Source: Candidatus Binatia bacterium (lineage in GTDB: Bacteria; Desulfobacterota; Binatia; UBA12015). From it: a DNA stretch of 64,000 bases. The position numbers were made by a program, and so were the translations under genes. The notes under the pieces were generated by a model. The model saw only the letters and a list, made by a program, of their open reading frames with translations, was not told where the DNA came from and did no database searches. Each line of letters opens with the position of its first letter. Position 1 is the stretch's first letter. This document shows, piece by piece, positions 9,101 through 16,810 of the stretch. The DNA lies in contig DATCMB010000016.1 in the NCBI GenBank assembly GCA_036563615.1, forward strand, positions 124,001 through 188,000. The letters run 5' to 3'.

Positions 9101-9676
9101 ATGTTGAATCTCGCATCGGACACCGACCCGCGCTGGCTCGAGCGCACGCTCGCCAACATCGACGAGGTCCTGCTCGACCACGCGCACTGTGAGAAGAAGG
9201 CCGCCTCGACGGCGGTCAGCCTGCTGTTCCGCTACCCCGAGCACGCGAGCCTGCTGCGACCGCTGGCAGACCTCGCCCGCGAGGAGCTCGCGCACTTCAC
9301 GCTGGTGCTCGGACACATCGAGGCGCGCGGACGTCGCCTCGAGCGGCAGATCCCGAGCCCGTACGCGAGCGAGCTGATGCGCGCGCTGCGTCCCGAGGAG
9401 CCGGCGCGCGCGGTCGACACGCTGCTCTGCCTGTCGCTCATCGAGGCACGGAGCTGCGAGCGCATGAAGCTGCTCGCGGGCGCGCTCGACGACCCCGCGC
9501 TGCGCGAGCTGTACTCGGGACTGCTCGCGAGCGAGGCGCGCCACCACCAGTGCTACGTCGACCTCGCGACCTCGCTCGCGCCGAGCGCCGAGGTGCGCGC
9601 GCGCCTGCGCGAGCTCGCGCGCCACGAGGCGGAGGTGATCGCCCGCGCGCCCGCGATGGCGCGCATGCACTGCTGA
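9101..9676 (+). CDS. miaE: tRNA 2-methylthio-N6-isopentenyladenosine-37 hydroxylase
   Basis: A 191-residue ferritin-like di-iron monooxygenase. Metal ligands are visible in order: Glu in HCEKKAAS, ExxH in REELAHF, Glu in LSLIEARSCERM, and ExxH in ASEARHHQCY. MiaE hydroxylates the isopentenyl group of ms2i6A at tRNA position 37 using O2, which fits an aerobic lifestyle. The length and all four ligand motifs fit the family well. The gene starts just after the FKBP terminator and converges on moeA. No miaA or miaB lies in the window. Confidence 0.9.
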   Translation: MLNLASDTDPRWLERTLANIDEVLLDHAHCEKKAASTAVSLLFRYPEHASLLRPLADLAREELAHFTLVLGHIEARGRRLERQIPSPYASELMRALRPEEPARAVDTLLCLSLIEARSCERMKLLAGALDDPALRELYSGLLASEARHHQCYVDLATSLAPSAEVRARLRELARHEAEVIARAPAMARMHC

Positions 9677-9713
9677 GACACGCGCCGGCGGTCGCGCGGC
9701 GCCGTGAAGCGCA

Positions 9714-11696
9714 TTAGCTCGCGCGCGACGCGCCGGTGTCGCGCCGGGTGAGCCGCTTCTCCTCGCCCGCGCGCGACGCGTCGCAGCCCGCGACCCGCGC
9801 CGCCGCCTCGCGAAACGCGGCGCTGCGGAGCGCCGCGAGCAGCGCCCGCCCGAGATCGCTCGCCGCGAAGTCGGCGCGCAGGACCAGGTCGTAGTCGCGG
9901 CGCTCGAGCGGCACGAAGCCGAGTCCGAGCGCCACCGCCGCCGACTCGACGCCGAGCGCCGCGTCGGCGAGCCCGCTCTGCACCGCCGCCGCGGCGGCGA
10001 GCGGCGCGAGACCCGACGGCGCGCTCCGCACGTCGGCGCGCTCGAGGTCGGCGCGCGACGTCAAGCTCAGAGGATTCCCCAGCGCGACGACGAGGCCGTG
10101 CGCGCGGCTCGCGAGGTGGACGACGACCGCGTCGGCACCGGCGCGCACGGACGCCCCGGGCGGCGCGCCCGCGGCGTCGCCCGCTGCGGGGCGCGGTTCA
10201 TTGCCCGCGGCGTCGTCCGCCGCCAAGCATGGCTCGTCGACCGCCGCGACGTGCGCCTCGCCGCGCGCGAGCGCGCTCCACGCGTCGTCGCCGAGCGCGG
10301 CGCGCGCGAGCTTCGCCTGCGGACGCTCGGCGCGCAGCGCGTCCTCGAGCGCGCCCAGCAGCGGATCGAACGCGCCCGCGACGAGGACCGTCTCGCGCAC
10401 CTCGGCGAGCGGCCGCAGCAGCTCGACCTCGAGCTCGTCGCCGGCCGCGACCACTTCTGCAGCGGACGGGATGCGCAGCAGGCCATCCGCGCGCGCCATG
10501 CCGACGATCGCGCTCGCACCACGGGCGAGCGGGGTTGCGACCAGGCGTCCGCCGACCTCGCCGAGCGCGACGCGCAGCAGCTCCTCGTGCCCGACGCGCG
10601 AGGTGAGCGCGCGCGGCACGACGGCGCGCACGCGGACGCGCTCCTCGGGCACCGCGCCGAGCAGGTGCGCGACCAGCGGCTCGAGCAGCTCGCGACACAC
10701 GACCGCCGCCGACACCGGATAGCCGGGGATGCCGAGCGCGACGCTCGCGCGCGCGCCGCGCTCGCGCGCGACCGCGGCGACGATCGCCGGCTTGCCGGGC
10801 ATGACCGCGACGCCGCGCACCAGCACCTCGCCGATCTCGCCGAGCGCGAGCGCGGTGAAGTCGCGCTGCCCCGCGGACGAGCCGGCGATCACGCACACGA
10901 CGTCCGACTCGTGCAGCGCGGGCTCGATCTGCGCGCGGATCGCGGCGAGGTCGTCGCGCGCCGGCGCGAGGCGCAGGGCCGTGCCTCCCCACTCCTCGAC
11001 GAAGGCCGCGAGCATGCGCGAGTTGAACTCGACGATGCGTCCGGGCGCGCGCGGCTCGCCGGGCTCGATCAGCTCGTCGCCGGTCGGCAGGATCGCGACC
11101 ACCGGACGCGGCCGCACCGCGACCTCGTCGACGCCCGCCGCGAGCAGCGCGCCGACGTCCCACGGACGGATGCGCCGCCCGCGCGGCAGCAGCGGCTCGC
11201 TCGCGACCACGTCCTCGCCGACGAGCCGCACGTGCTGCCAGCGCGGCGCCGCGGCGCGGACGTGCACGACGCGCGCGTCGCGGCCGGACGCCGGCCGCGG
11301 ACCGCTGGGGTCATTCGCGTCAAGCACAGCATCGACGGTGCGACCCGCGTAGACGCGCTCGATCATCACCACCGCGTCGGCCCACGCAGGCAGCGCGTTG
11401 CCGGTGTCGACCCAGGCGAAGGGACGCGCGACCGTATCGGGCGTGCCGAGCTCGAGGTCGACCGGGGTCTCCTCGCTCGCGCCCGCGACGTCGGCGGCGC
11501 GCAGCGCGATGCCGTCCATCGCGGCGCCGTGGTAGTGCGGCACCGAAGCGCGCGCGTACACCGGCTCCGCGGTGACGCGTCCGAGCGCGCGCTCGGCGCG
11601 GATCGTCTCGGACGAGCTCAGCGGGATCGCCGCGGCGAGCAGCAGGCGGCGCGCTTCCGCGAGAGGCTTGGTCTCCGGATGGTGCTTGCGCGACAC
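9714..11696 (-). CDS. moeA: MoeA molybdopterin molybdotransferase fused to binding-protein-like domain
   Basis: 660 residues, GTG start. Residues 1-420 are MoeA: HYHGAAMDGIALRA, then PTGDELIEPGE, the SSAGQRDF loop, VMPGKPAI and LGIPGYPVSA. This part inserts molybdate into adenylylated molybdopterin. Residues 430-640 resemble the PBP-like domain often fused to MoeA (HGLVVALGNP, then AVQSGLADAALGVESAA and LGFVPLERRDYDLV), thought to sense or bind molybdate or a related ligand. An Ala/Gly/Pro-rich low-complexity stretch (about residues 500-525) interrupts it. It is 13 bases downstream of the nitrilase gene. A molybdopterin oxidoreductase at 42.6 kb is a possible client. Confidence 0.88.
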   Translation of the reverse strand: MSRKHHPETKPLAEARRLLLAAAIPLSSSETIRAERALGRVTAEPVYARASVPHYHGAAMDGIALRAADVAGASEETPVDLELGTPDTVARPFAWVDTGNALPAWADAVVMIERVYAGRTVDAVLDANDPSGPRPASGRDARVVHVRAAAPRWQHVRLVGEDVVASEPLLPRGRRIRPWDVGALLAAGVDEVAVRPRPVVAILPTGDELIEPGEPRAPGRIVEFNSRMLAAFVEEWGGTALRLAPARDDLAAIRAQIEPALHESDVVCVIAGSSAGQRDFTALALGEIGEVLVRGVAVMPGKPAIVAAVARERGARASVALGIPGYPVSAAVVCRELLEPLVAHLLGAVPEERVRVRAVVPRALTSRVGHEELLRVALGEVGGRLVATPLARGASAIVGMARADGLLRIPSAAEVVAAGDELEVELLRPLAEVRETVLVAGAFDPLLGALEDALRAERPQAKLARAALGDDAWSALARGEAHVAAVDEPCLAADDAAGNEPRPAAGDAAGAPPGASVRAGADAVVVHLASRAHGLVVALGNPLSLTSRADLERADVRSAPSGLAPLAAAAAVQSGLADAALGVESAAVALGLGFVPLERRDYDLVLRADFAASDLGRALLAALRSAAFREAAARVAGCDASRAGEEKRLTRRDTGASRAS

Positions 11697-11709
11697 GGGC
11701 GGTGAACGG

Positions 11710-12534
11710 TCAAGCGTCGAGCCGCGCGTGCTCGAGGCACGGCATCTCGCGTCGCACGCGCGCGAGGTAGCCGAGGTCGATCTCGGCGGTGATCACGCGC
11801 TCGCCGTCCGACGCGCACGCCACCACGGTGCCCCACGGATCGACGATCATGCTGTGCCCGTAGTCGGCGTGGCCCTGCCCGGTCGGGCCGTGCTGGTTCG
11901 CGGCGAGCACCCAGCACTGGTTCTCGATCGCGCGGGCGCGCACCAGCACCTCCCAGTGCGCGGCGCCGGTCGGGAAGGTGAACGCGGACGGCACGCAGAG
12001 CAGCTCGGCGCCGGCGCGCGCGAGCCGACGGTAGAGCTCCGGGAAGCGCAGGTCGTAGCACACCGAGAGGCCGAGGCGGCCGACCGGCGTGTCGGCGCAC
12101 ACGACCTCCGCGCCGTGTCCGCGCCGCGCGGACTCGCGCACCTCGACCCGCCCCGGGATCGAGACGTCGAACAGGTGCATCTTGCGGTAGACCGCGAGCC
12201 GGCTGCCGTCGGGTCCGAGCACGACGCTCGTGTTGAACGGCAGCGCGCCGTCCGCGCCGCGCTCGAGGATCGAGCCCGCGACCAGCGTCAAGCGCAGGCG
12301 ACGCGCGAGCTCGCCCATGCGCGTGAGCGTCGGACCGTCGAGACCTTCGGCTTCCTCGCGGTCGCGCTCGGCCGGGCCGCGCCAGGAGAACGTCTCCGGC
12401 AGGACGACCAGCGTCGCACCGGCGCGCGCCGCCGCCTCGATCGCCGCCTCGGCCGCGTCGAGGTTGCGCGCCTTGTCGTCCCCGCTGCGCATCTGCACGC
12501 AGGCTGCGACGAAGCGCTCGGGACGCGAGCTCAT
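11710..12534 (-). CDS. Carbon-nitrogen hydrolase, Nit1/Nit2 type amidase
   Basis: A 274-residue nitrilase-superfamily enzyme with the full catalytic set: Glu47 in VLPETF, Lys118 in YRKMHLFD and Cys159 in SVCYDLRFPELYR. The YRKMHLFD and CYDLRFPELYR motifs are typical of the Nit subgroup that hydrolyses deaminated glutathione or omega-amides, making metabolite repair the likely role. It is cytoplasmic. No Shine-Dalgarno stands out; TAGCCC ends 6 bases before the ATG, as in other probable leaderless genes here. It is first gene of a two-gene unit with moeA. Confidence 0.88.
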   Translation of the reverse strand: MSSRPERFVAACVQMRSGDDKARNLDAAEAAIEAAARAGATLVVLPETFSWRGPAERDREEAEGLDGPTLTRMGELARRLRLTLVAGSILERGADGALPFNTSVVLGPDGSRLAVYRKMHLFDVSIPGRVEVRESARRGHGAEVVCADTPVGRLGLSVCYDLRFPELYRRLARAGAELLCVPSAFTFPTGAAHWEVLVRARAIENQCWVLAANQHGPTGQGHADYGHSMIVDPWGTVVACASDGERVITAEIDLGYLARVRREMPCLEHARLDA

Positions 12535-12583
12535 GCTCCCGGGCTACCGTCGCGGCAGAGGGGGTGCAAGGAGCGCGCGCCGC

Positions 12584-12787
12584 TCAGCAGGGCGGCGGCT
12601 GGTCGCTGCGCTCGAGGTAGCGCAGCATCGCGTCCGCGATCGCCGCCGCGTCGGGTCGGTAGGTGCCGGCCTCCACGGCGGCGGCGAGACGCGCGATGCG
12701 CTCGCGACGTCGCTCGTCGTCATTCCTCGACGGAAACGAGCGCAGCGCGAGCGCGCCCGACCCCTTCGCGCGACGTGCCTCGGACAT
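12584..12787 (-). CDS. flgM: FlgM-like anti-sigma-28 factor
   Basis: A 67-residue protein whose C-terminal half matches FlgM: RERIARLAAAVEAGTYRPD, then AAIADAMLRYLE, the two helices that clamp FliA. The N-terminal half is basic and probably disordered, as in FlgM. It lies 130 bases downstream of a FliA-type sigma factor on the same strand, which supports the pairing. A TAAAGATT box (minus strand, 12823-12816) upstream resembles the -35 of sigma-28 promoters, but no convincing GCCGATAA follows, so autoregulation is only a guess. No other flagellar genes are nearby. Confidence 0.8.
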   Translation of the reverse strand: MSEARRAKGSGALALRSFPSRNDDERRRERIARLAAAVEAGTYRPDAAAIADAMLRYLERSDQPPPC

Positions 12788-12878
12788 CGCGGGGTTCGTC
12801 GTCGAACCGCGCCCAAATCTTTAGCAGCCCGACGGACCTCCCCCGACGGCGCGGAGAGGGTCCGCGCTCCAGGGCGGT

Positions 12879-12897
12879 CGGGGCGTGCTGCGCCCCG
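12879..12897 (-). terminator. Hairpin between sigma factor and FlgM genes
   Basis: A perfect 7-base stem CGGGGCG/CGCCCCG with a 5-base loop lies 20 bases after the sigma-factor stop. There is no U-tract, so it could be a weak terminator, a Rho-dependent 3' end or an RNA stability element that sets the sigma to anti-sigma ratio. Confidence 0.4.
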
Positions 12898-12916
12898 ATC
12901 CGCGTGGTTTGGTCGC

Positions 12917-13873
12917 TCAGTCGAGCGTCAGGTCTTGCTCGTCGGCGGAGAGCATCTGGCGCAGCCGGGCCATCGCTTGGCTGTGCAGCTGCGAGATGCG
13001 CCCCTCGGTGAGGTGCAGGGCCTCCGCCATCTCCCGCATGGTCAGGCCCTCGAAGTAGTAGAACGACACGACGATGCGCTCCTTGTCGGGGAGCCTCTCG
13101 ATCGCCCGCGCCAGGATCTCGACGCGCTCCTTGCGCAGCACCTTGCGCATCGGCCCCTGATCGCCGCCGTCCGGAATGATCTCGTCCGCGGAGAAGCCGT
13201 CCTCGCCGCGGCCGAAGCCGAGGTCGCCCGCGGCCACCATCGGCGCGCCGACCGTCGCCACCGTCCGCGCGTACTGGTCGAGCGTCATCTGGAGCTCGGC
13301 CGCGACCTCCTCCATGCCCGGCGTGCGGCCGAGACGGCGCTCGAGGCGCAGCGTCGCGTCCTCGACGTCGTGCGACTTCTGGCGCGCGCTGCGCGGCAGC
13401 CAGTCGCAGCGCCGCAGGTAGTCGAGGATCGAGCCGCGGATGCGGTACTGCGCGTAGGTCGGGAACGCCGCCTCGCGCTTGCAGTCGTACTTGCGCATCG
13501 CGTCGAGCAGGCCGACCACACCCCAGCTGATCAGATCCTCCGCGGCGACCTCGGCGGGCTTGCGCGGCAGCATGCGCTGCACGACCTGGCGCACGAGCGG
13601 CAGGTAGGTCCGCACCTCGGCCTCGGAGATCGGCCGCAGAGCCGGCGGCCGGCTCGACGCGCCCTGGCGCTGCACGATCGCCTCGCGCGCCATCGGCTGC
13701 GGCCCGCGCCGCTTGGCGGGCGAGGCCTCCGCGCCGCCGTCGTTCGTCACCGTGGGGCGTAGCTCGGCGTCCGCCTGCTCCGTCTTCGTCCGGGTCCGGC
13801 CGGCACCCGCCGCCACCGCGCGCGCCGTCGCACCCGTCATCACCCGCTGTCTCGCAGTCCCCGTTGCGCTCAT
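12917..13873 (-). CDS. fliA: RNA polymerase sigma factor, FliA/WhiG (sigma-28) type
   Basis: The start is set at the ATG at 13873 because GGGGAGGAA lies 6 bases upstream; an ATG five codons earlier has no site. That gives 318 residues. After an 80-residue disordered basic extension come region 2 (YLPLVRQVVQRML, AEDLISWGVVGLLDAMRKYD, FPTYAQYRIRGSILDYLR), region 3 and region 4 (RLPDKERIVVSFYYFEGLTM, then REMAEALHLTEGRISQLHSQA). This is the three-region FliA/WhiG class that usually directs flagellar, chemotaxis or developmental genes. FlgM follows. The upstream leader holds a strong intrinsic terminator and two more hairpins, which suggests attenuation. Confidence 0.9.
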   Translation of the reverse strand: MSATGTARQRVMTGATARAVAAGAGRTRTKTEQADAELRPTVTNDGGAEASPAKRRGPQPMAREAIVQRQGASSRPPALRPISEAEVRTYLPLVRQVVQRMLPRKPAEVAAEDLISWGVVGLLDAMRKYDCKREAAFPTYAQYRIRGSILDYLRRCDWLPRSARQKSHDVEDATLRLERRLGRTPGMEEVAAELQMTLDQYARTVATVGAPMVAAGDLGFGRGEDGFSADEIIPDGGDQGPMRKVLRKERVEILARAIERLPDKERIVVSFYYFEGLTMREMAEALHLTEGRISQLHSQAMARLRQMLSADEQDLTLD

Positions 13874-13950
13874 AGGCTTCCTCCCCAAAGCCGGTGGGCG
13901 TCGGCGTTACGCGAGAAGCGTTCCACTGGGAGGACGCTCTACGGCACACG

Positions 13951-13984
13951 AAAAAAACCGCGCTAGAACGCGGAGATAGCGCGG
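13951..13984 (-). terminator. Intrinsic terminator inside the sigma-factor leader
   Basis: On the minus strand the perfect 8-base stem CCGCGCTA/TAGCGCGG (13984-13977 with 13965-13958, 11-base loop) runs directly into seven U residues (13957-13951). It is by far the most A/T-rich run in the neighbourhood. It lies 78 bases before the sigma start and downstream of no minus-strand gene, so it probably ends a leader RNA or small RNA, or is a regulated attenuator. Confidence 0.75.
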
Positions 13985-14032
13985 CGGCCCTGACGGTCTA
14001 TGGCGCTCGCCCTGGCAGAATCCTGGCGGCAG

Positions 14033-14070
14033 CCGGTCAGACTTTTGACCGGGGTCGGGTTCCCCGACCG
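14033..14070. promoter_or_regulatory. Two adjacent hairpins in the 304-base gap between sigma factor and 14178 gene
   Basis: CCGGTCA/TGACCGG (14033-14052, 6-base loop) is followed at once by GGTCGGG/CCCGACC (14053-14069, 3-base loop). On the minus strand they precede the intrinsic terminator at 13951-13984 and could form one structured leader or small RNA of about 120-200 bases. The rest of the 13874-14177 gap has no open frame I can support. The GGGTTCC piece is not part of a tRNA. Confidence 0.5.
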
Positions 14071-14177
14071 CTCTGCGTCCACGTCGAGTGCCGTAACGCG
14101 GCACCGCCGCACGCGGGGAGCGCGGAAGGTCTTCGGGTGTTGCCCGCGACCGGCGCGTGCTCTACCTAACCCTCGCC

Positions 14178-14294
14178 ATGTCTTCGGAACGTCGGAAGGA
14201 AATCAATAGGCGTCGTCGGCGCCGTGAGCGTGCGCTCAAGGCGCGCAAGCAGGAAGCGATCAAGGCGGCGGCCGCAGCCAAGAAGAAGCGGTGA
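14178..14294 (+). CDS. Tiny highly basic protein (38 residues)
   Basis: The translation begins MSSERRKEINRRRRRRERAL and ends in an Ala-rich stretch plus KKKR. About half of the residues are Arg or Lys and there are almost no hydrophobic side chains, so it is a probable RNA- or ribosome-binding peptide. Small proteins of this style occur beside translation genes in several delta-type lineages, but I cannot name the family. Its stop overlaps the GTG start of the next gene (GTGA), which suggests real translation and coupling. No Shine-Dalgarno is obvious; TAACCC ends 5 bases before the ATG. It is about 300 bases upstream of, and divergent from, the sigma factor. Confidence 0.6.
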   Translation: MSSERRKEINRRRRRRERALKARKQEAIKAAAAAKKKR

Positions 14295-15259
14295 CGCTTT
14301 CGCGCCGCGCGCTTGCCGCCGTCGCGCTCGCGCTGCTCGCCGGCCTCGCCGCGAGCTGCAGCGACGGCGACGACGCGCGCAGCGCGCCGCCACTTCCGCC
14401 CGAGGCCATCGCGTCCGAGGAGCGCGTCTTCGTCGACGCCTCGCGGCCGACGGCACCGAACGGCAGCTTCCCCGGCGCGCCGGAGCGCACGATCGCGACC
14501 CGGCTCTGGTACGCCCCGGAGCAGCCGCGGATGCGGCCGTGCGGTCGTGACGGCTGCGCGCTGGTCGTCCTCGCCCACGGCTTCGGCGGCAGCACGCTGC
14601 GCTTCGACGCGATCGCGCGCTACCTCGCGGGACGCGGCTACGTGGTGGCGGCGCCGAGCTTCCCGCTGACCAACGAGGACGCACCGGGCGGCCACCTGAC
14701 GGCGCTCGGCGACGTGGTCTCGCAGCCGGCCGATCTGTCGTTCGTCATCGACCGCCTGCTCGCGGCGTCGGACGATCCGTCCGATGCGCTCGCGGGACGC
14801 ATCGACGGCGAGCGCATCGGCGTCGTCGGACACTCGCTCGGCGGCGCGACGGTCGCCGCCCAGACCCGCCTTCCATGCTGCACCGACCCACGCGTCGACG
14901 CCGCGGTCGGGGTCGCGGGGCTGGGCTTCGCGGTCAGCGGACTCTTCGGCGGCGAGGAGATCTCGCGCTCGGGTCCGCCGACGCTGTGCATCGCGGGCGG
15001 GCAGGATCCGGTCGTGCCGCCGCCGCGGGTGCGCGAGTTCTACGACGCGATCGAGCCGGCGCGCGTGTACGTCGAGCTGCACGCGGCGAACCACGTCGAC
15101 CTGATCGAGAGCGTCGGCGCGCCGTCGCCGAACCTGCTGCTCGCCGCGCGCGCGATCGAGGGCTTCCTCGCGGCCTACCTCGCGGGCGACGGCGCGCTGC
15201 TCGCGACGACGCTCGACGAGCTCGCGGCCGCGGGCGAGACGGTCGCCGCCGACCTCTGA
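14291..15259 (+). CDS. Lipoprotein alpha/beta hydrolase (chlorophyllase/PAF-acetylhydrolase-like)
   Basis: 322 residues, GTG start overlapping the preceding stop. A lipoprotein signal ends in LLAGLAASCSDG. The hydrolase motifs are AHGFGG (oxyanion), VVGHSLGGATVA (nucleophile Ser), GGQDPVVPP (Asp) and AANHVDL (His), giving a complete Ser-Asp-His triad. The topology resembles PAF-acetylhydrolase/dienelactone hydrolase-like esterases. It probably acts on a lipid or ester outside the cytoplasm; the substrate is unknown. Coupling to the tiny basic gene is by a 4-base overlap. A 22-base tandem repeat follows the stop. Confidence 0.85.
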   Translation: MTLSRRALAAVALALLAGLAASCSDGDDARSAPPLPPEAIASEERVFVDASRPTAPNGSFPGAPERTIATRLWYAPEQPRMRPCGRDGCALVVLAHGFGGSTLRFDAIARYLAGRGYVVAAPSFPLTNEDAPGGHLTALGDVVSQPADLSFVIDRLLAASDDPSDALAGRIDGERIGVVGHSLGGATVAAQTRLPCCTDPRVDAAVGVAGLGFAVSGLFGGEEISRSGPPTLCIAGGQDPVVPPPRVREFYDAIEPARVYVELHAANHVDLIESVGAPSPNLLLAARAIEGFLAAYLAGDGALLATTLDELAAAGETVAADL

Positions 15260-15270
15260 GGGCGCGCCGC

Positions 15271-15314
15271 CGCGCTCGGGATCCGCGTCGTTCGCGCTCG
15301 GGATCCGCGTCACT
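15271..15314. repeat. Two-copy 22-base tandem repeat
   Basis: CGCGCTCGGGATCCGCGTC plus three bases is repeated back to back (15271-15292 and 15293-15314) with two mismatches near the end of each unit. It sits in the short gap between convergent genes. Confidence 0.8.
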
Positions 15315-15332
15315 CGCGTGCGCGGCCCGACG

Positions 15333-16742
15333 CTAGCGCCGCAGCGACTCGAGCAGCGCCTCGTACACCTCGAAGGCGGTGTCGCGCGCCGGCGCGCCGA
15401 GCAGCCCGAGCGCCGGCGCGACCTCGCGCTCGAGGTAGGCGCGCGTCCCCTCGAGATCTTTGCGCGCGAGCAGCACGTCGCACTGCCAGACGCGGTTCGC
15501 GAGCGCGCGCGGGCTCACGCCGGCGTGTCCGGTGGCGGGCACGTGGTGCAGCGTCTCGCGCAGCACGTGGACGAGCTCGTGCGGACGGAACCACAGCTTG
15601 GTGCGCTCGTGGAAGCCGAAGCCCGACACCGGCCGACCGCCCATCTGGCCGATCAACCGCACCGGTCCGTTCCAGTACTCGATCGGCATCCCGTGCGCGG
15701 GGGTCGCGACGTAGGGCTCCGCGGTGACCGACAGATCCCACTCGCGCACGGTGAGGTGGAAGCGATCGGTGAGGAACGCCGTGCCGGGCGCGAGCGGCTT
15801 GCGCGGCAGCACGAGGCGCGGGTCGCGCACGAACGACAGGCGCTCGATGCGAAAGTCGGTGGTCGCGCGCACCTCGCCGTCCGGACCCTGCGCGGTGACG
15901 CCGCTGTACGGTACCAGACGGTCGCCGCGCTCGGCGTCGAACTGCTGCCAGACGCTCAGGTCCCAGCCGTTGTCGAGGTGCAGCACGCGCCACTCGTGAC
16001 GGTGGCGGCTGTTGAGCCGATCGGTGTAGCGGCCGAAGTGCTCGCGCGCGAACTGCCGGTCGATCCAGCCGACGTCGCCCTGCACCTCGTCCTCGAAGTC
16101 GCCCCAGCGCACGCGGCCGCGCACCGCGAGGCCGGTCTGGAAGTACGAGAACGTGCCGAGCTGCATGCAGCACGTCTTGACGCCGCGCAGCTCGTCGCCG
16201 CCGACCGGCGCGGGCGGCTTCGCGACCTCGACGTCGAGCACGGCGCTCATGCGCTGGCCCTGCTGGTCGCGGCCGCGCAGGTCGAGCGCGTAGCTGAACG
16301 GCACCGGCGCTCCCGCGGCGTCGCGACGCGTCGTCCAGCGCGCGCGACCTTCACGCGTGTCGAAGCTGAGATCGAGAACACCGCGCGCCATCCGCATGCG
16401 GTGCGTGCGCCGAAAGCGCAGCGGGCGCGGGAAGTCGAACTCGGTCGTGGTGCCGTAGCTGCCGTCGTCGAGGTTGAACAGCGAGAAGACGTAGAAGTCG
16501 GCGCGCACCGTGGTGAAGGCGACCGGCACGCGCGACGCCGCGAAGATCGCGAGCAGCGCGAGGCGTCGTCCGCTGCGCAGGCCGCGTAGCTCCGTCTCGA
16601 TGAACCAGGTGTTGACCGCCGTGCCCTGGTCGCCCTCGGCGGCGGGAAAGGTGAACCAGGTCTCGTCGGCGCCCGGGATGACGTACGGGTAGCGCTTCCA
16701 CGGCCGGTCGCTCGCCGTGGCATGGTAGAACGGAGTGGTCAT
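15333..16742 (-). CDS. AttH/CrtC-like lipocalin-type protein
   Basis: A 469-residue protein. The segment GDVGWIDRQFAREHFGRYTDR and the flanking WGDFEDEV and HEWRVLHLDNGWDLSVWQQFD (shown in part) match the AttH/CrtC family of two-lipocalin proteins, which includes carotenoid 1,2-hydratase. No signal peptide is visible (MTTPFYHATASDRPW). In this organism it may hydrate or bind an isoprenoid or other lipid, but no carotenoid genes lie nearby. It is monocistronic, converging on the lipoprotein hydrolase and divergent from the alcohol dehydrogenase at 16811. An internal CTTGACG is at 16174. Confidence 0.75.
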   Translation of the reverse strand: MTTPFYHATASDRPWKRYPYVIPGADETWFTFPAAEGDQGTAVNTWFIETELRGLRSGRRLALLAIFAASRVPVAFTTVRADFYVFSLFNLDDGSYGTTTEFDFPRPLRFRRTHRMRMARGVLDLSFDTREGRARWTTRRDAAGAPVPFSYALDLRGRDQQGQRMSAVLDVEVAKPPAPVGGDELRGVKTCCMQLGTFSYFQTGLAVRGRVRWGDFEDEVQGDVGWIDRQFAREHFGRYTDRLNSRHRHEWRVLHLDNGWDLSVWQQFDAERGDRLVPYSGVTAQGPDGEVRATTDFRIERLSFVRDPRLVLPRKPLAPGTAFLTDRFHLTVREWDLSVTAEPYVATPAHGMPIEYWNGPVRLIGQMGGRPVSGFGFHERTKLWFRPHELVHVLRETLHHVPATGHAGVSPRALANRVWQCDVLLARKDLEGTRAYLEREVAPALGLLGAPARDTAFEVYEALLESLRR

Positions 16743-16810
16743 CGTGCGGTTCGCGGGACGGCTGGGAGGCGTTGCTGCGTGCGCGGAAGTATGACCGAAT
16801 CGGACGTTGC

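Noticed and set aside
14050..14072. GGGTTCC-containing hairpin as the T-arm of a tRNA
   Set aside because: No acceptor, D- or anticodon arm can be drawn around it, and the T-loop lacks the expected GTTCGAxTC pattern.
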